Shown here piece after piece: positions 10,766-21,225 of a DNA stretch of 64,000 bases. Position numbers and translations under genes: made by a program. The notes under the pieces are model-generated. The model did not search any database and was not told the origin of the DNA. It saw only the letters and a program-made list of their open reading frames with translations. Numbering within the stretch: position 1 is the stretch's first letter; every line of letters begins with the position of its first letter. The DNA is from DASQMT01 sp963827335 (GTDB lineage Bacteria; Actinomycetota; Thermoleophilia; Solirubrobacterales; Solirubrobacteraceae): NCBI GenBank assembly GCA_963827335.1, contig CAWHAP010000002.1, positions 62,001-126,000 of the forward strand. The letters are read 5' to 3'.

Positions 10766-13450
10766 ATGACGTCCGACGAGATCCGCGAGCGCTTCCTCTC
10801 CTACTTCGCCGAGCGCGGCCACCACCGGCTGCCCTCGGCGCCGCTCGTGCCGCGCAACGACCCGTCCACGCTGCTCATCAGCGCCGGCATGCATCCGCTC
10901 AAGCCGTACTTCCTCGGGCAGGAGACCCCGCCGGCCCAGCGCCTGACGACGGCGCAGAAGTGCTTCCGCACGGTCGACATCGACAACATCGGCCGCACCT
11001 ACCGGCACCTCACCTTCTTCGAGATGCTCGGCAACTTCTCCATCGGCGACTACTTCAAGCATGGCGCCGTGGAGTACGCGTGGGACTTCTCGCTCAACGG
11101 CTTCGGCTTCGATCCCGAGCGCGTCTGGGTGACGATCTTCGAGGGCGACGACGCGCTCGGCCTCGGCCCCGACGAGGAGGCGATCGACGCGTGGCTCGCC
11201 GTCGGCGTCCCGCGCGAGCGGATCGTCCCGCTCGGGCGCGAGGACAACTTCTGGCAGGCGGGGCCCACGGGCCCGTGCGGACCGTGCAGCGAGCTCTACC
11301 TCGACCGCGGGCCCGAGTTCGGGGGCCCCGACGAGCTGCCCGGCTCCGACGGCGAGCGCTTCCTGGAGTACTGGAACCTCGTGTTCATGCAGTACGACCA
11401 GGAGCCCGAGGGCGTCCTGACGCCGCTGCCCGCGCAGAACATCGACACCGGCCTCGGGCTCAACCGCCTCGCGGCGATCATGCAGGGCACGATGTCGGTC
11501 TTCGAGACCGACCAGATCCGTCCGCTCGTGACCCTGGGGGAGGAGCTGTCCGGCAGGGCCTACGGCGCGTCGGAGGACGTCGACCGCGCGCTGCGCATCC
11601 TCGCCGACCACGCGCGCGGCATGTCGTTCCTCGTCGCCGACGGGGTCGTGCCGTCCAACGAGGACCGCGGCTACGTGCTGCGCCGGCTGATGCGGCGGGC
11701 GATCGTGCAGGGCCGCCGGATCGGCATCGAGACGGGCTTCCTGCCGCGCTTCGCGGAGGTCGTGCGGGAGACGATGGGCTCCGCGTACCCCGAGCTGCAC
11801 GAGGGGCGCGAGACGATCGAGATGTGGCTGCGCAACGAGGAGGAGGCGTTCAACCGCACGCTCGACCAGGGCATGCGGCTGCTCGACGACGTGATCGCCC
11901 GCGCACGCGACGCGGGGGAGGAGGGCATCGGCGCCGAGCAGGCGTTCCTGCTGCACGACACGTACGGCTTCCCGTTCGACCTCACGCTCGAGCTCGCGGC
12001 GGAGCAGGGCCTCGGCGTCGACGAGCAGGGCTTCGAGAGCCTCATGGACGAGCAGCGCACGCGGGCGCGCAGCGCGGGCCGCGGCGGGCGCGACGAGGAG
12101 CGCGACCGGATCCGCGCGTTCGCCGAGGCGGGCGGCCCGGCGACGGCCTTCACGGGCTACGAGCGGCTCGAGCAGGCGACGGCGGTCGGCGCGGTGTCGT
12201 CGGCGAGCGATGCCGACGGCCGCGGTGATGAGGCCTCCGGCCGAGGCAGTGGCCGGGTGCTGCTCAAGCTCGTCGAGTCGCCGTTCTACGCGACGGGCGG
12301 CGGCCAGGTGGCCGACGCCGGCGTGGTCGAGTGCGAGGACGGCGACTGCCGCGCGCGTGTGGTGGACGTCGTACGCGTCGGCGACGACCAGGCGCTCGTG
12401 GTCGAGGCCGAGGCGGGCGAGCTGCACGAGGGCGAGCGCGTCGTCGCGCGCGTCGACCCGGCGCACCGGCGCCCGACGGCGAACAACCACACCGCGACCC
12501 ACCTCCTGCACGCGGCGCTGCGCGCCACGCTGGGCGGCCACGTGCGCCAGGCGGGCTCCTACGTCGGCCCGGACAAGCTCCGCTTCGACTTCACCCACGG
12601 CGCGCCGGTCGGCGCGGACGAGCTCCGCGAGATCGAGGACCAGGTCAACGCGTGGGTGCTCGAGAACCATCCCGTGCGGGCGATCTCCACGACGCTCGAC
12701 GAGGCCAAGGCGCTCGGCGCGACCGCGCTGTTCGGCGAGAAGTACGGCGAGGTCGTGCGCATGGTCGAGGTCGGCGACGGCACCTGGTCGCGCGAGCTGT
12801 GCGGCGGGACGCACGTGCGCTCGACGGCGGAGATCGGCCTGTTCAAGGTGACCCAGGAGACGTCGAGCGCCGCGAACGTGCGGCGCATCGAGGCGGTCAC
12901 CGGCCCGGTCGCGGTGCAGCTCCTGCGCGAGCACGACCGCGTGCTCGCCGAGGCGGCCGCGGTGCTGCGGACGTCGCCCGAGAACGTGGCGGTCGCGGCG
13001 GCCGAGCGCGAGGCCAAGCGGCGCGAGCTCGAGAAGCAGCTCAAGGCGGGCGGCGGTGGCGGCGACGGCGGCCCGGCGGTGTCGCCCGACGCGGCCGAGG
13101 ACGTCGGCGGCGCGCGCGTGCTCGTGGCGGAGGCGGCCTTCGCGGACCCCAAGGCGATGCCCGACGCGGCGGACCGGCTCCGCGGGCAGCTGGGCGACCC
13201 CTCCGTCGTGGTGCTCGGCAGCGCGGCGGGCGGCCGGGTGTCCCTGCTCGTCGCCGCCAGCCCGGGCGCCGTGGAGCGCGGCGTGAAGGCGGGCGCGATC
13301 GTGAAGGCGGCGGCGCAGGTCGTCGGCGGGGGCGGGGGAGGGCGCGACTCGCTCGCCCAGGCCGGCGGGCGGGATGCGGCTCGGTTGCCCGAGGCGTTGG
13401 ACGTCGCGCGGGCCGAGATCGCGGCTGCGCTTGGTTCGCCTGGCTCGTAG
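10766..13450 (+). CDS. alaS: Alanyl-tRNA synthetase
   Basis: Charges tRNA-Ala and edits mischarged tRNA; 894 residues. The N-terminus has RERFLSYFAERGHHRLPSAP and FFEMLGNFSIGDYFK, typical of AlaRS. The editing-domain zinc site HTATHLLHAAL (HxxxH) and CGGTH are present. The C-terminal DHHA1 region (GGRVSLLVAAS, GGGGGGRDSLAQAGG) closes the protein, and a Gly-rich insertion near residue 767 is a local oddity. A TAGACT -10 box ends about 11 bases before the ATG, suggesting a very short leader. Confidence 0.97.
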   Translation: MTSDEIRERFLSYFAERGHHRLPSAPLVPRNDPSTLLISAGMHPLKPYFLGQETPPAQRLTTAQKCFRTVDIDNIGRTYRHLTFFEMLGNFSIGDYFKHGAVEYAWDFSLNGFGFDPERVWVTIFEGDDALGLGPDEEAIDAWLAVGVPRERIVPLGREDNFWQAGPTGPCGPCSELYLDRGPEFGGPDELPGSDGERFLEYWNLVFMQYDQEPEGVLTPLPAQNIDTGLGLNRLAAIMQGTMSVFETDQIRPLVTLGEELSGRAYGASEDVDRALRILADHARGMSFLVADGVVPSNEDRGYVLRRLMRRAIVQGRRIGIETGFLPRFAEVVRETMGSAYPELHEGRETIEMWLRNEEEAFNRTLDQGMRLLDDVIARARDAGEEGIGAEQAFLLHDTYGFPFDLTLELAAEQGLGVDEQGFESLMDEQRTRARSAGRGGRDEERDRIRAFAEAGGPATAFTGYERLEQATAVGAVSSASDADGRGDEASGRGSGRVLLKLVESPFYATGGGQVADAGVVECEDGDCRARVVDVVRVGDDQALVVEAEAGELHEGERVVARVDPAHRRPTANNHTATHLLHAALRATLGGHVRQAGSYVGPDKLRFDFTHGAPVGADELREIEDQVNAWVLENHPVRAISTTLDEAKALGATALFGEKYGEVVRMVEVGDGTWSRELCGGTHVRSTAEIGLFKVTQETSSAANVRRIEAVTGPVAVQLLREHDRVLAEAAAVLRTSPENVAVAAAEREAKRRELEKQLKAGGGGGDGGPAVSPDAAEDVGGARVLVAEAAFADPKAMPDAADRLRGQLGDPSVVVLGSAAGGRVSLLVAASPGAVERGVKAGAIVKAAAQVVGGGGGGRDSLAQAGGRDAARLPEALDVARAEIAAALGSPGS

Positions 13451-13474
13451 TCGCCCGGTCCGTCGGCCGCGCGA

Positions 13475-13803
13475 ACACCGGGCATTGAGGGGAGGGGGTC
13501 AGGGGGAGCGGCGCTCCTCCGGGCCCGCAAGCGTCGCGTTCGCGCGGGCGTTCAGGCGGGTGCGACGTTTGCGGGCCCGTTTCGGTGGCCAACGTCGAGC
13601 GCGCGCCTGGCCGCTCGCAGACGCGACGTTTGCGCCCGTAGCGGTAGCAAACGTCGAGAACCGGTGCGGATCGGCGGAGAACTCGACGTTGTGCGGGCTA
13701 TAGGCGCACAACGTCGAGCACGATGGCGGGCCCGTCCCGATCTCGACGTTGTGGGGCCCGAAGGCACGCCACAACCGCTCCCCCTCCCCTCAATGCCCGG
13801 TGT
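13475..13803. repeat. Palindromic intergenic element with 24-base terminal inverted repeats and internal hairpins
   Basis: The 434-base gap between alaS and ruvX holds no convincing gene. Its outer arms, 13475-13498 and 13780-13803, are perfect inverted copies of 24 bases. Inside are hairpins built from alternating copies of a GACGTT core: 13520-13537 with 13562-13579 (17 of 18 paired plus one G-U), 13624-13633 with 13647-13656 (perfect 10), 13682-13695 with 13705-13718 (perfect 14, nine-base loop) and 13748-13754 with 13769-13775 (7). The layout resembles a MITE or a REP/BIME-type element. It could also act as a terminator for alaS. No transposase is nearby. Confidence 0.8.
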
Positions 13804-13884
13804 CCGGGCGCTCGACGAACCGGGCGGACGGCGCCGCCGCCACGGCGGACGGCGCCGTCGCCGCACACAACTAGGCTCACACCG

Positions 13885-14274
13885 ATGACCGGCCGCGTCG
13901 TCGCCCTCGACCACGGCTCCGCCCGCTGCGGCGTCGCGGTCTCCGACCCCACCGGCACGCTCGCGACCCCGCTCGACCCGGTGCTGCGCCCGAGCACGCG
14001 CAAAGGCTTCAACCGCCTCCTGGCGGCGATCCGGGAGATCAGGCCCGCGACCGTCGTCGTCGGCCTCCCGCTGTCGCTTTCCGGACGCGACTCGGCCCAG
14101 ACCCGCGAGGCGCGGGCGTTCGCCGAGCGGCTCGGGCACCATCTCACGGTCCCCGTCGAGCTCTACGACGAGCGGTTCACCACGGCGCTGGCACAGCAGC
14201 GCTCGGGGTCCGCGGCCGAGGACTCGAGAGCCGCCGCGGTGCTGCTGGAGGACTGGCTCGCGGCCCGCCGCTGA
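13885..14274 (+). CDS. ruvX: RuvX/YqgF family nuclease-like protein
   Basis: A 129-residue RNase H-fold protein of the Holliday-junction-resolvase-like YqgF family, linked to 16S rRNA processing in other bacteria. VVALDHGSARCGVAVSD is the first strand with the catalytic Asp, VVVGLPLSLSG the second, and YDERFTT the third. Its usual neighbours are alaS upstream and mltG-aroE downstream. That order is kept here, apart from the inserted giant coiled-coil gene. A TAGGCT -10 box precedes ATG 13885. Confidence 0.92.
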   Translation: MTGRVVALDHGSARCGVAVSDPTGTLATPLDPVLRPSTRKGFNRLLAAIREIRPATVVVGLPLSLSGRDSAQTREARAFAERLGHHLTVPVELYDERFTTALAQQRSGSAAEDSRAAAVLLEDWLAARR

Positions 14275-14295
14275 ACGTCCGTCCACAATCGGCCT

Positions 14296-14322
14296 TCAAG
14301 GTCGAGGCCCTATCGGGCGATC
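14296..14322 (+). promoter_or_regulatory. Probable sigma-28/WhiG-type promoter for the PAS/coiled-coil gene
   Basis: TCAAGG (14296-14301) and GGCGATC (14316-14322) have the same spacing as the other sites, but the -10 has two mismatches to GCCGATA. This is the weakest member of the set. Confidence 0.45.
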
Positions 14323-14358
14323 AATGGAGCAACCGTTCCCGCTCCCGCCCGTTCCGGC

Positions 14359-17300
14359 ATGGATCTCTCGACCCCCACTCCGCCTCCCGGCACCCACAAC
14401 ACCCCGCCGCCCGCCGCTCCGACCCCCGCTCCCGCGGAGGCCGAGGAGTTCGTGAGCACGGATCCGCTGGACGCGCTGCTCAAGCAGATCATCGGCGGCT
14501 GGTTCATCCTCACGGACGGCCAGGGCGCCGTGTCGAAGTGGTCCGAGCCCGCCGAGCTGCTGTTCGGCAAGGAGGCGCCGGACGCGCTGGGCCACAGCTT
14601 CTTCGAGGGGCTGCTCGCCGGCCCGCTGTCCGAGGACGCCGAGCAGTGGCGCCGCTTCCTCGCCGCCGGCGACCCGCCGCACGCCCGCGCGCTCGTCGAG
14701 GTCAACGCCCGCCACGCCCCGTCCGAGGAGACGTTCCCCCTCGAGGCCGTCTTCGTCCCCGTCAAGCTCGACGAGGGCTTCGACTTCTCCCTCTTCCTCG
14801 AGGACCTCTCCTTCGAGCTCCCGATGAACCTCATGCTGCTGCGCATGCGCCAGCAGCACCCCGTCGTGGTCCGCGCGCTGCGCTCCGCCCTCGACGAGGA
14901 GCCCCAGGCCTGGGACGGCTGGCGCACCGCCGGCACCATGGTCGCCTTCCGCCCGCTCGCTCCGACCCCGTGGGTCGAGCACGAGCTGGTCCGCCGCGAG
15001 GAGGAGCGCGCCCGGCAGGACGCCGAGCGCGAGGAGGCCATCACCAACCCGGATCCGGGCGTCCAGGGCGAGTCGATCGGCGACCTCGACGACGCCGCCG
15101 CGGTCGTCGCCCGCCTGCTCTCGGCCATGGAGCGCATCGACGAGCTCGAGCGCGTCGCCGGCCGGCTCCCCGGCCAGGTCGAGGAGGCCAAGCGCGAGGC
15201 GCAGGCGAGCCGGGCCAAGGCCGAGGCCGCCGAGCGCGAGGCGCAAGCTCGCCAAGGCGGAGCTCGAGCGCCTCGACGCCGCCCCCGGCGGCGCGGCCGC
15301 GCCGGACCCCGCCGCCGAGGCGGAGCGGATCGAGCTGCTCGCCCGCCTGGAGCGCCTCGAGCGCGCCGGCCACGACCGCGACGCCGACCAGAGCGAGGCC
15401 GGCGCCGCCGAGGTGGCCGCGATCGCCGAGCGGCTGGAGCGGCTCGAGCAGGAGAAGGCCGAGGCCGCAGCGGCCGCCGAGGCGAAGCTGACCGAGGCCC
15501 TCGAGGAGGCCGACGGCCGCGCGGCGCGCGCCCGCGCCGACCTCGAGCGCCGCCTGTCGGACCTGGAGACCGTCGGCAGCGACGCCGCCGAGGCCGCGCG
15601 CAGCGGCATGCAGGCCGAGCTCGAGGCGCTCCGCGCCGAGCGCACCCGCGACGCCGAGACGCGTCAGGCCGAGCTGCAGGCCGCGCTGGAGCGCATCGAC
15701 CGCGAGCGCGAGGAGGCCGAGGCCGCCCGCACCGAGCTGAGCGCGTCGCTCGAGCGGGTCGAGCGCGAGCACGACCGCGAGCTGGAGTCCGCCCGCGCCG
15801 AGCTGGCCGCCGCGCTGGAGCGCATCGACGCCGTCCAGCGCGACGCCGAGCGGCTGCGCGAGCGCGTCGGCGAGGTCACGATCGAGCGCCACGAGGGCGA
15901 GGCCCTCGCCGGCGACGACCGCCGCCGCCTGGAGGAGCTCCAGCGCGAGGGCGAGCAGGCCCGCGCGCGGCTCGACGCCCTGCGCACGCTCGCCGACGAG
16001 CTGCGCGAGGAGTCCGTCCGCGGCGCCGAGACGACCGGTGCCCTGCGCGCCGAGCTGGACGCCGTCCGCGCCGGCGAGGCCGAGGCCCGCGCCGCGGTCG
16101 ACGCCCTGCGCGACGAGCTGGCCCAGGTGCGCCAGAGCGACGCCAACGCGGTCCAGGCCCTCGAGACGCTGCGCGCCGAGCTGGCCGCCGCCGCCGAGGA
16201 CGAGGACTCCGACGACGGCGCCGAGGTGCTCGACGCGCTGCGCGCCGAGCTCTCCGCGATCCCCGAGCTGCGCGCCGAGCTGGCCGCCCTCCGGGAGGCC
16301 GAGGCCCGCGGCCGCGACGAGGTGCGCGCCCTGCGCGGCGAGCTGGAGACGCTCGAGCTCAGCGGCGGCAACGAGGAGGTCGATCTCACGCCGGTCCAGC
16401 GCAAGCTGGAGGCGATCGAGATGCAGGAGTCCAGCGCGCGTCAGGAGATGGCGGTCATCCGCCAGCGACTGGACATCCTCACGAACGCCCCGCAGACCGG
16501 CGGCGAGGAGATCGAGGAGCTGCGCACGCAGCTGGCCGACCTGCGCGAGGCGACCCCCTGGACCGAGGAGCTGGGCGCGCTGCGCGCCGAGCTGGCCGCC
16601 GTCCGCGAGGCCGCCCGCGACGACGCCGCCGTGCACGAGCTGCGCGTCGAGCTCGCCGAGCTCGCCGCCCGCGTGGAGGACACGCGCGAGCTGGAGGATC
16701 TCCGGCGCGAGCTGAGCGCGCTCCAGGAGGCCGGTCAGGACCCTGCGATCGACGAGCTGCGCCGCGCGATCGACGCGCTCCAGGAGGAGACGGGGCAGGA
16801 CCCCGCCATCGACGAGCTGCGCGCCGGGCTCGACGCCCTGCGCCAGGCCGGTCAGGACCCGGCGATCGACGAGCTGCGCCGCGCGATCGACGCGCTCCAG
16901 GAGCAGGCCGGGCAGGATCCCGCCATCGACGAGCTGCGCGCCGGGCTCGACGCCCTGCGCCAGGCCGGTCAGGACCCGGCGATCGACGAGCTGCGCCGCG
17001 ACCTCGCGCCCGCCATCGACGAGCTCCGCCGCGACCTGCACACGCTGCGCGATGCCGGCCAGGATCCGGCGATCGACGAGCTCCGCCGCGAGCTGGCCGT
17101 GCTGCAGGACGCCGGCGAGGACCCGGCGCTCGACGACCTGCGCCGCCAGCTCGAGCACCTGCGCGAGCGCGCCGTCGCCCGCTCCGACTTCGACGAGCTG
17201 CACCGCGCCTTCGACGCCCTGCGCGACGGCGGCGTCGGCCGCACCGACCTCGAGGCGATCCGCGAGCAGCTCGCGACGCTGGCCGACGGCTGGGCCGCCA

Positions 17301-19870
17301 AGGGCGACCTGGACGGCGTCCGCGGCGCGCTCGACGAGCTCGGCGAGCGCGTCCCGACGCGCGAGGAGCTCGACGCGCTCCGCCACCAGTTCGCCGAGGC
17401 GCGCAAGACCGTCGCCGGCCGCCAGGAGGTCGACGCGCTGCGCGGCCAGCTCGAGCAGCTGCGCCAGCAGTCCGCGGGCCGCCAGGACCTCGACGCCCTG
17501 CGCGAGCAGGTCGAGCACGCCCGCGACGGCCTTGCGCCGCTCGAGGCGCTCGACGAGCTGCACGAGCGCCTCGACGGCGTCCGTGACGGACTCGCCCACA
17601 ACGCCCACGTGGAGTCGCTGCGCGGCGAGCTCGGCGAGCTGCGCGCCCGCACCGCGGCGCGCGACGAGCTCGACGAGCTGCGCGGCCGCCTGGACAACGT
17701 CCGCGACGGGCTCGCCGCGGCCGCCGACCTCCACGCCCTGCGCGGCGAGCTGGCCGAGCTGCGCGACGGCGGAGCCGCGCGCGACGAGCTCGACGAGCTG
17801 CGCGGCCGCCTGGACGGCGTCCGCGACGGACTCGCCCCGGCCGCCGACCTCGACGTCCTGCGCGGCGAGCTGGCCGAGCTGCGCGAGTCCGGCCCCGCCC
17901 GCGAGGAGCTCGACGGCCTGCGCGAGCGGCTCGACCGCGTCCGCGACGGCCTGGCCGGCGCCGCCGAGGTCGACGACCTGCGCACCCGCCTCGACGGCCT
18001 CGCCCCGAGCACGGCCGTGGACGAGCTGCGCGGCCGCCTGGACGGCGTCCGCGACGGCCTGGCCGCCGCCGACGACCTGGACGCCCTGCGTGCGCGCCTC
18101 GACGGCGTCCGCGACGGCCTCGTCGGCGTCGACGACCTGCACGTGCTGCGCGAGGAGCTCGACGCGCTGCGCGCCGCCGCGACCGACCGCAGCGAGCTGG
18201 ACGAGCTGCGCGGCCGCCTCGACGGCGTCCGCGACGGCCTGGCCGGCGCCGACGACGTCGATGCGCTGCGCGGCCGCGTCACCGAGCTGGAGGCCGGCGG
18301 CGAGGACACCGAGCGGCTCGACCGCCTGGGATCCGACGCCGAGGCCCTGCGCGCCACCGTGGAGGCGCTGCAGGCGCGCCTGGACGAGGCCCGCGAGGAG
18401 ACCGCCGCCGCCCGTGCGGAGGCCGCCGCGAGCGCCGCCGAGGCCGAGGCGGCCCGCCACGCCGCTGTCGAGGCGACCGAGCGCGTCGCCGACGTCGATC
18501 GCGGCGCCGGCTCCGTGCTCGCCGAGGTCAAGGCCACCGGCGACCGGCTCGAGGAGGTCGCGGGGATCGCCCGCGCCGCCCACGAGGCCGCCGGCGACAG
18601 CCGCGCCGAGCAGGACGAGCTGCGCGCCTCCCTCGCCCGCCTGGGCGGGGAGCTGCAGGTCGCGCGCGAGCAGGTCGAGCAGACGGCCGAGGAGGCCCTC
18701 GGCGCCCGCCAGCAGGCCGCCACGGCCGGCGAGGCCGCCACCGCCGCCCGCGAGGAGGCCGGCAAGGTCCGCGAGGACGCCCAGGTCCTGCGCCGCGAGC
18801 TCAACGCGGGCCGCGAGCGCCTGGAGACCGTCACCGGCGACGTCACCCGGCTCGGGCGCGAGCTCGGCACGGTCAAGGACGAGGCGATCGCGGCCGCCGA
18901 GGCCGCCGGCCGCCACGCCGACGACCGCCTGGCGGGCGTCGACGCCACGTTCACGCTCATGCGCGCCGACCTCGGCGCGCAGCGCGAGGGCCTGGAGGCC
19001 ATCGACGGCACCGTCGAGCGGCTCGCCAAGCAGGTCGTGTCCGGCCGCGCGGCCGGCGAGGAGCAGTCCGCCCGGATCCTCTCGGAGCTGGCCGCGGTCC
19101 GCGAGGTCGCCGAGCAGGCCGGCGCCGGCGTCGCCGAGCTGCGGGAGCTCGTCGAGGCGATGCGCGAGGAGACCGCCGCCGTCAAGGTGCAGGCCGAGCT
19201 GGCCAACGCGGTCGCCGAGAGCGCCCGCAAGCAGGCCGACGCCGCCAAGCTCGACGACGAGAAGGTCGACGCGCTCCAGGCCGAGGTCCAGTTCGCCATC
19301 TCCACGATGCAGGAGATGAAGGAGGGCCTGGCCTCCGCCGGCCAGGCCGCGCTCGTCGCCCGCCGCGACGCCGAGCAGGCCAAGAAGGCCGCCGAGAACG
19401 CCTCCGTGGACGGCGGCGAGCACGTCAGCGCCGTCTTCCGCGAGATCCTCGGCCTGGCCGCCAAGGGGCGTCCGAAGACGCTCCACCGGCCCGCCGACAC
19501 GGTCGTTCCGGACCCGCGCGAGCCGCGCCACGGCTTCGACGACGAGAGCACGCCGATGGCCGTGATCGGGACCGACGGCAAGTTCAAGGAGCTCAATCCG
19601 TCATTCTGTCGGCTCGTGGGGTACCAGGAACACGAGTTCGCGAAGGCGGCGTGGCCGTCTCCGCACGACCGGCAGCTCTATGCCCAGCAGCAGGAGCAGT
19701 TCTCCGAGCTCATCTCGGGGACGCTCGATTCCGTGCCCGTGCAGAGCACGTACATGCACGGGCAGGGCCTGATGGTGCCGGTCGTCGGGGAGATCACCGC
19801 CGTGACGGGTGAGGACGGGCTGCCGTCCCACCTCCTGCTGCGAGCTGAGGAGCGCGAGCGGCCGCTGTAG
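14359..19870 (+). CDS. Giant PAS-coiled-coil-PAS protein, frameshifted by one inserted base
   Basis: About 1836 residues once one extra base near 15244 is removed (frame one ends ...AEREAQ, the next frame continues KLAKAELERLDAA). Residues about 33-100 form a PAS-like domain (GGWFILTDGQGAVSKWSEPA). Residues about 210-1700 are almost entirely coiled coil, including some 25 tandem 19-20-residue units. Residues about 1725-1835 form a second PAS domain (MAVIGTDGKFKELNPSFCR, LVGYQEHEF). There are no membrane helices, kinase, GGDEF or HTH, so it is probably a cytoplasmic sensory scaffold. Its stop overlaps the mltG GTG, and a sigma-28-type site lies upstream. I do not recognise a named family; polar or pilus-linked function is inferred from promoter and location. 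Confidence 0.75.
16723..18290 (+). repeat. Tandem 57-60-base coding repeats inside the coiled-coil gene
   Basis: About 25 units encode a pattern like GxxxxxDLDELRGRLDGVRD. The first units are QDPAIDELR-type and alternate 19 and 20 residues. A 117-base stretch starting at 16807 recurs almost unchanged at 16924, pointing to recent duplication. The later units are uniformly 20 residues and more diverged. Confidence 0.85.
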
Positions 19871-21225
19871 TGGCGCGACGCACGTCAGAAGAGCGCCGGC
19901 GCGCGGCCGAGGAGCGCGCCGCCCGGCGCGCCGCACGCGAGCGCGGCGAGGACCTCGAGCTGCTGTCCGGCCCCGAGCCGGAGCCCGAGCCCGGATACGA
20001 GCCCGACCCCGACGCCTACGCGGCGCACGCCTTCGAGCCGCTCCCGCCGACGCGACGCACGCGCACGCTGCCGCCCGATCAGCGCCAGCCGCTCAGCCGC
20101 GCCGCCAAGGCGCAGCGCATCGGCCGGCCCGGGCGCCCCACGCTGCCGCCGGCCTCGCCGAAGCCGCGGCGCTGGTTCCGCCGGCTCATCGCTTTGATCG
20201 CGCTGGCCTTCATCGGCGCCGCCCTGTGGGCGATCAACGAGACCTTCCAGCCGTTCCAGGGCGCCGGCGACGAGCAGGGCGGCGTCGCCGTGAAGATCCC
20301 AGCGGGCGCCGACGCGCGCGCGATCGGGCAGCTGCTCGAGGACAAGGGCGTGATCAAGGACGCGCGCTTCTTCGAGGTCAACGCGACGCTGACGCTGCGC
20401 CGCGGCAAGCTGGTGACCGGGAACTACCTGCTCCGGCGCAGGATGACGAACGGGGCGGCGATCGACGCGCTGATGCAGGGCCCGGAGGTGCGCGTCGTCG
20501 AGACGTTCGCCGTGACCATCCCCGAGGGCCTGTCCCGGCGCGAGGCGGCGCCCGCGGCCGACGAGAGCGGGATCGAGGGCTCCTACCTGAAGGCGTCGGG
20601 CTCGGCCAGGGCGATCGCGCAGGCCCGCAGGCTCGGGCTCCCCAGGAGCCGCGACACCGTCGAGGGCTTCCTGTTCCCGGCGACGTACGACCTGCGGGTC
20701 GGCGCCACCGCCGCCCAGCTCGTGGCCGCCCAGCTCAAGGCGTTCCGCGACAACTTCGCCGGGATCGACCTGAAGGCCGCCCGCAAGCGGAACCTGACCC
20801 GCTACGACGTGCTCATCATCGCCTCGATGATCGAGCGCGAGACGGCCTCGGACAAGGAGCGCCCGCTGATCGCCTCGGTGATCTACAACCGCCTGCGCCG
20901 GGACATCCCGCTCGGGATCGACGCCACGATCCGCTACGCGGAGCGCAACTGGTCCGACCCGCTCCGCCAGTCCGAGCTGGAGAAGGACGGGCCGTACAAC
21001 ACCCGCAAGCGCCTGGGCCTGCCGCCGACCCCGATCGGCAACCCGGGCATGGCCTCGCTGCAGGCGGCCGCGAAGCCGGCGCGGACCGACTACATCTACT
21101 ACGTCGCCAAGCCGGGCGCGTGCCACGCCTTCTCCAGCACGGACGCCGAGTTCGAGCGCGACGTCGCCGCGTACAACCGGGCGCGTGAGGAGAACGGCGG
21201 CAAGGCCCCGGCGCAGAAGTGCTGA
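19870..21225 (+). CDS. mltG: Endolytic murein transglycosylase MltG
   Basis: Cuts nascent peptidoglycan glycan strands at the membrane. 451 residues with a GTG start overlapping the upstream stop. A basic, disordered cytoplasmic tail of about 100 residues precedes one membrane helix (LIALIALAFIGAALWAI). A LysM-like region (VKIPAGADARAIGQLLEDKG) follows. The catalytic domain has GFLFPATYDL, ASMIERET with the catalytic Glu near residue 320, VIYNRLRRDIPLGIDATI and PTPIGNPGMASL. The long N-terminal tail is typical of actinobacterial MltG. It overlaps aroE by seven bases. Confidence 0.95.
   Translation: MARRTSEERRRAAEERAARRAARERGEDLELLSGPEPEPEPGYEPDPDAYAAHAFEPLPPTRRTRTLPPDQRQPLSRAAKAQRIGRPGRPTLPPASPKPRRWFRRLIALIALAFIGAALWAINETFQPFQGAGDEQGGVAVKIPAGADARAIGQLLEDKGVIKDARFFEVNATLTLRRGKLVTGNYLLRRRMTNGAAIDALMQGPEVRVVETFAVTIPEGLSRREAAPAADESGIEGSYLKASGSARAIAQARRLGLPRSRDTVEGFLFPATYDLRVGATAAQLVAAQLKAFRDNFAGIDLKAARKRNLTRYDVLIIASMIERETASDKERPLIASVIYNRLRRDIPLGIDATIRYAERNWSDPLRQSELEKDGPYNTRKRLGLPPTPIGNPGMASLQAAAKPARTDYIYYVAKPGACHAFSSTDAEFERDVAAYNRAREENGGKAPAQKC

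Noticed and set aside
13723..14274. Longer upstream start for ruvX running through the palindromic element
   Set aside because: The added residues are Arg/Pro-rich and come from hairpin sequence; ATG 13885 gives the normal RuvX N-terminus right behind a -10 box.
15041..19531. Reverse-strand open frame of about 1500 codons opposite the coiled-coil gene, and a second one at 16969-19596
   Set aside because: They mirror the repeat composition of the forward gene. The forward strand gives coiled-coil and two PAS domains, while the reverse frames give repetitive Leu/Val/Ala or Ser/Arg sequence with no domain.
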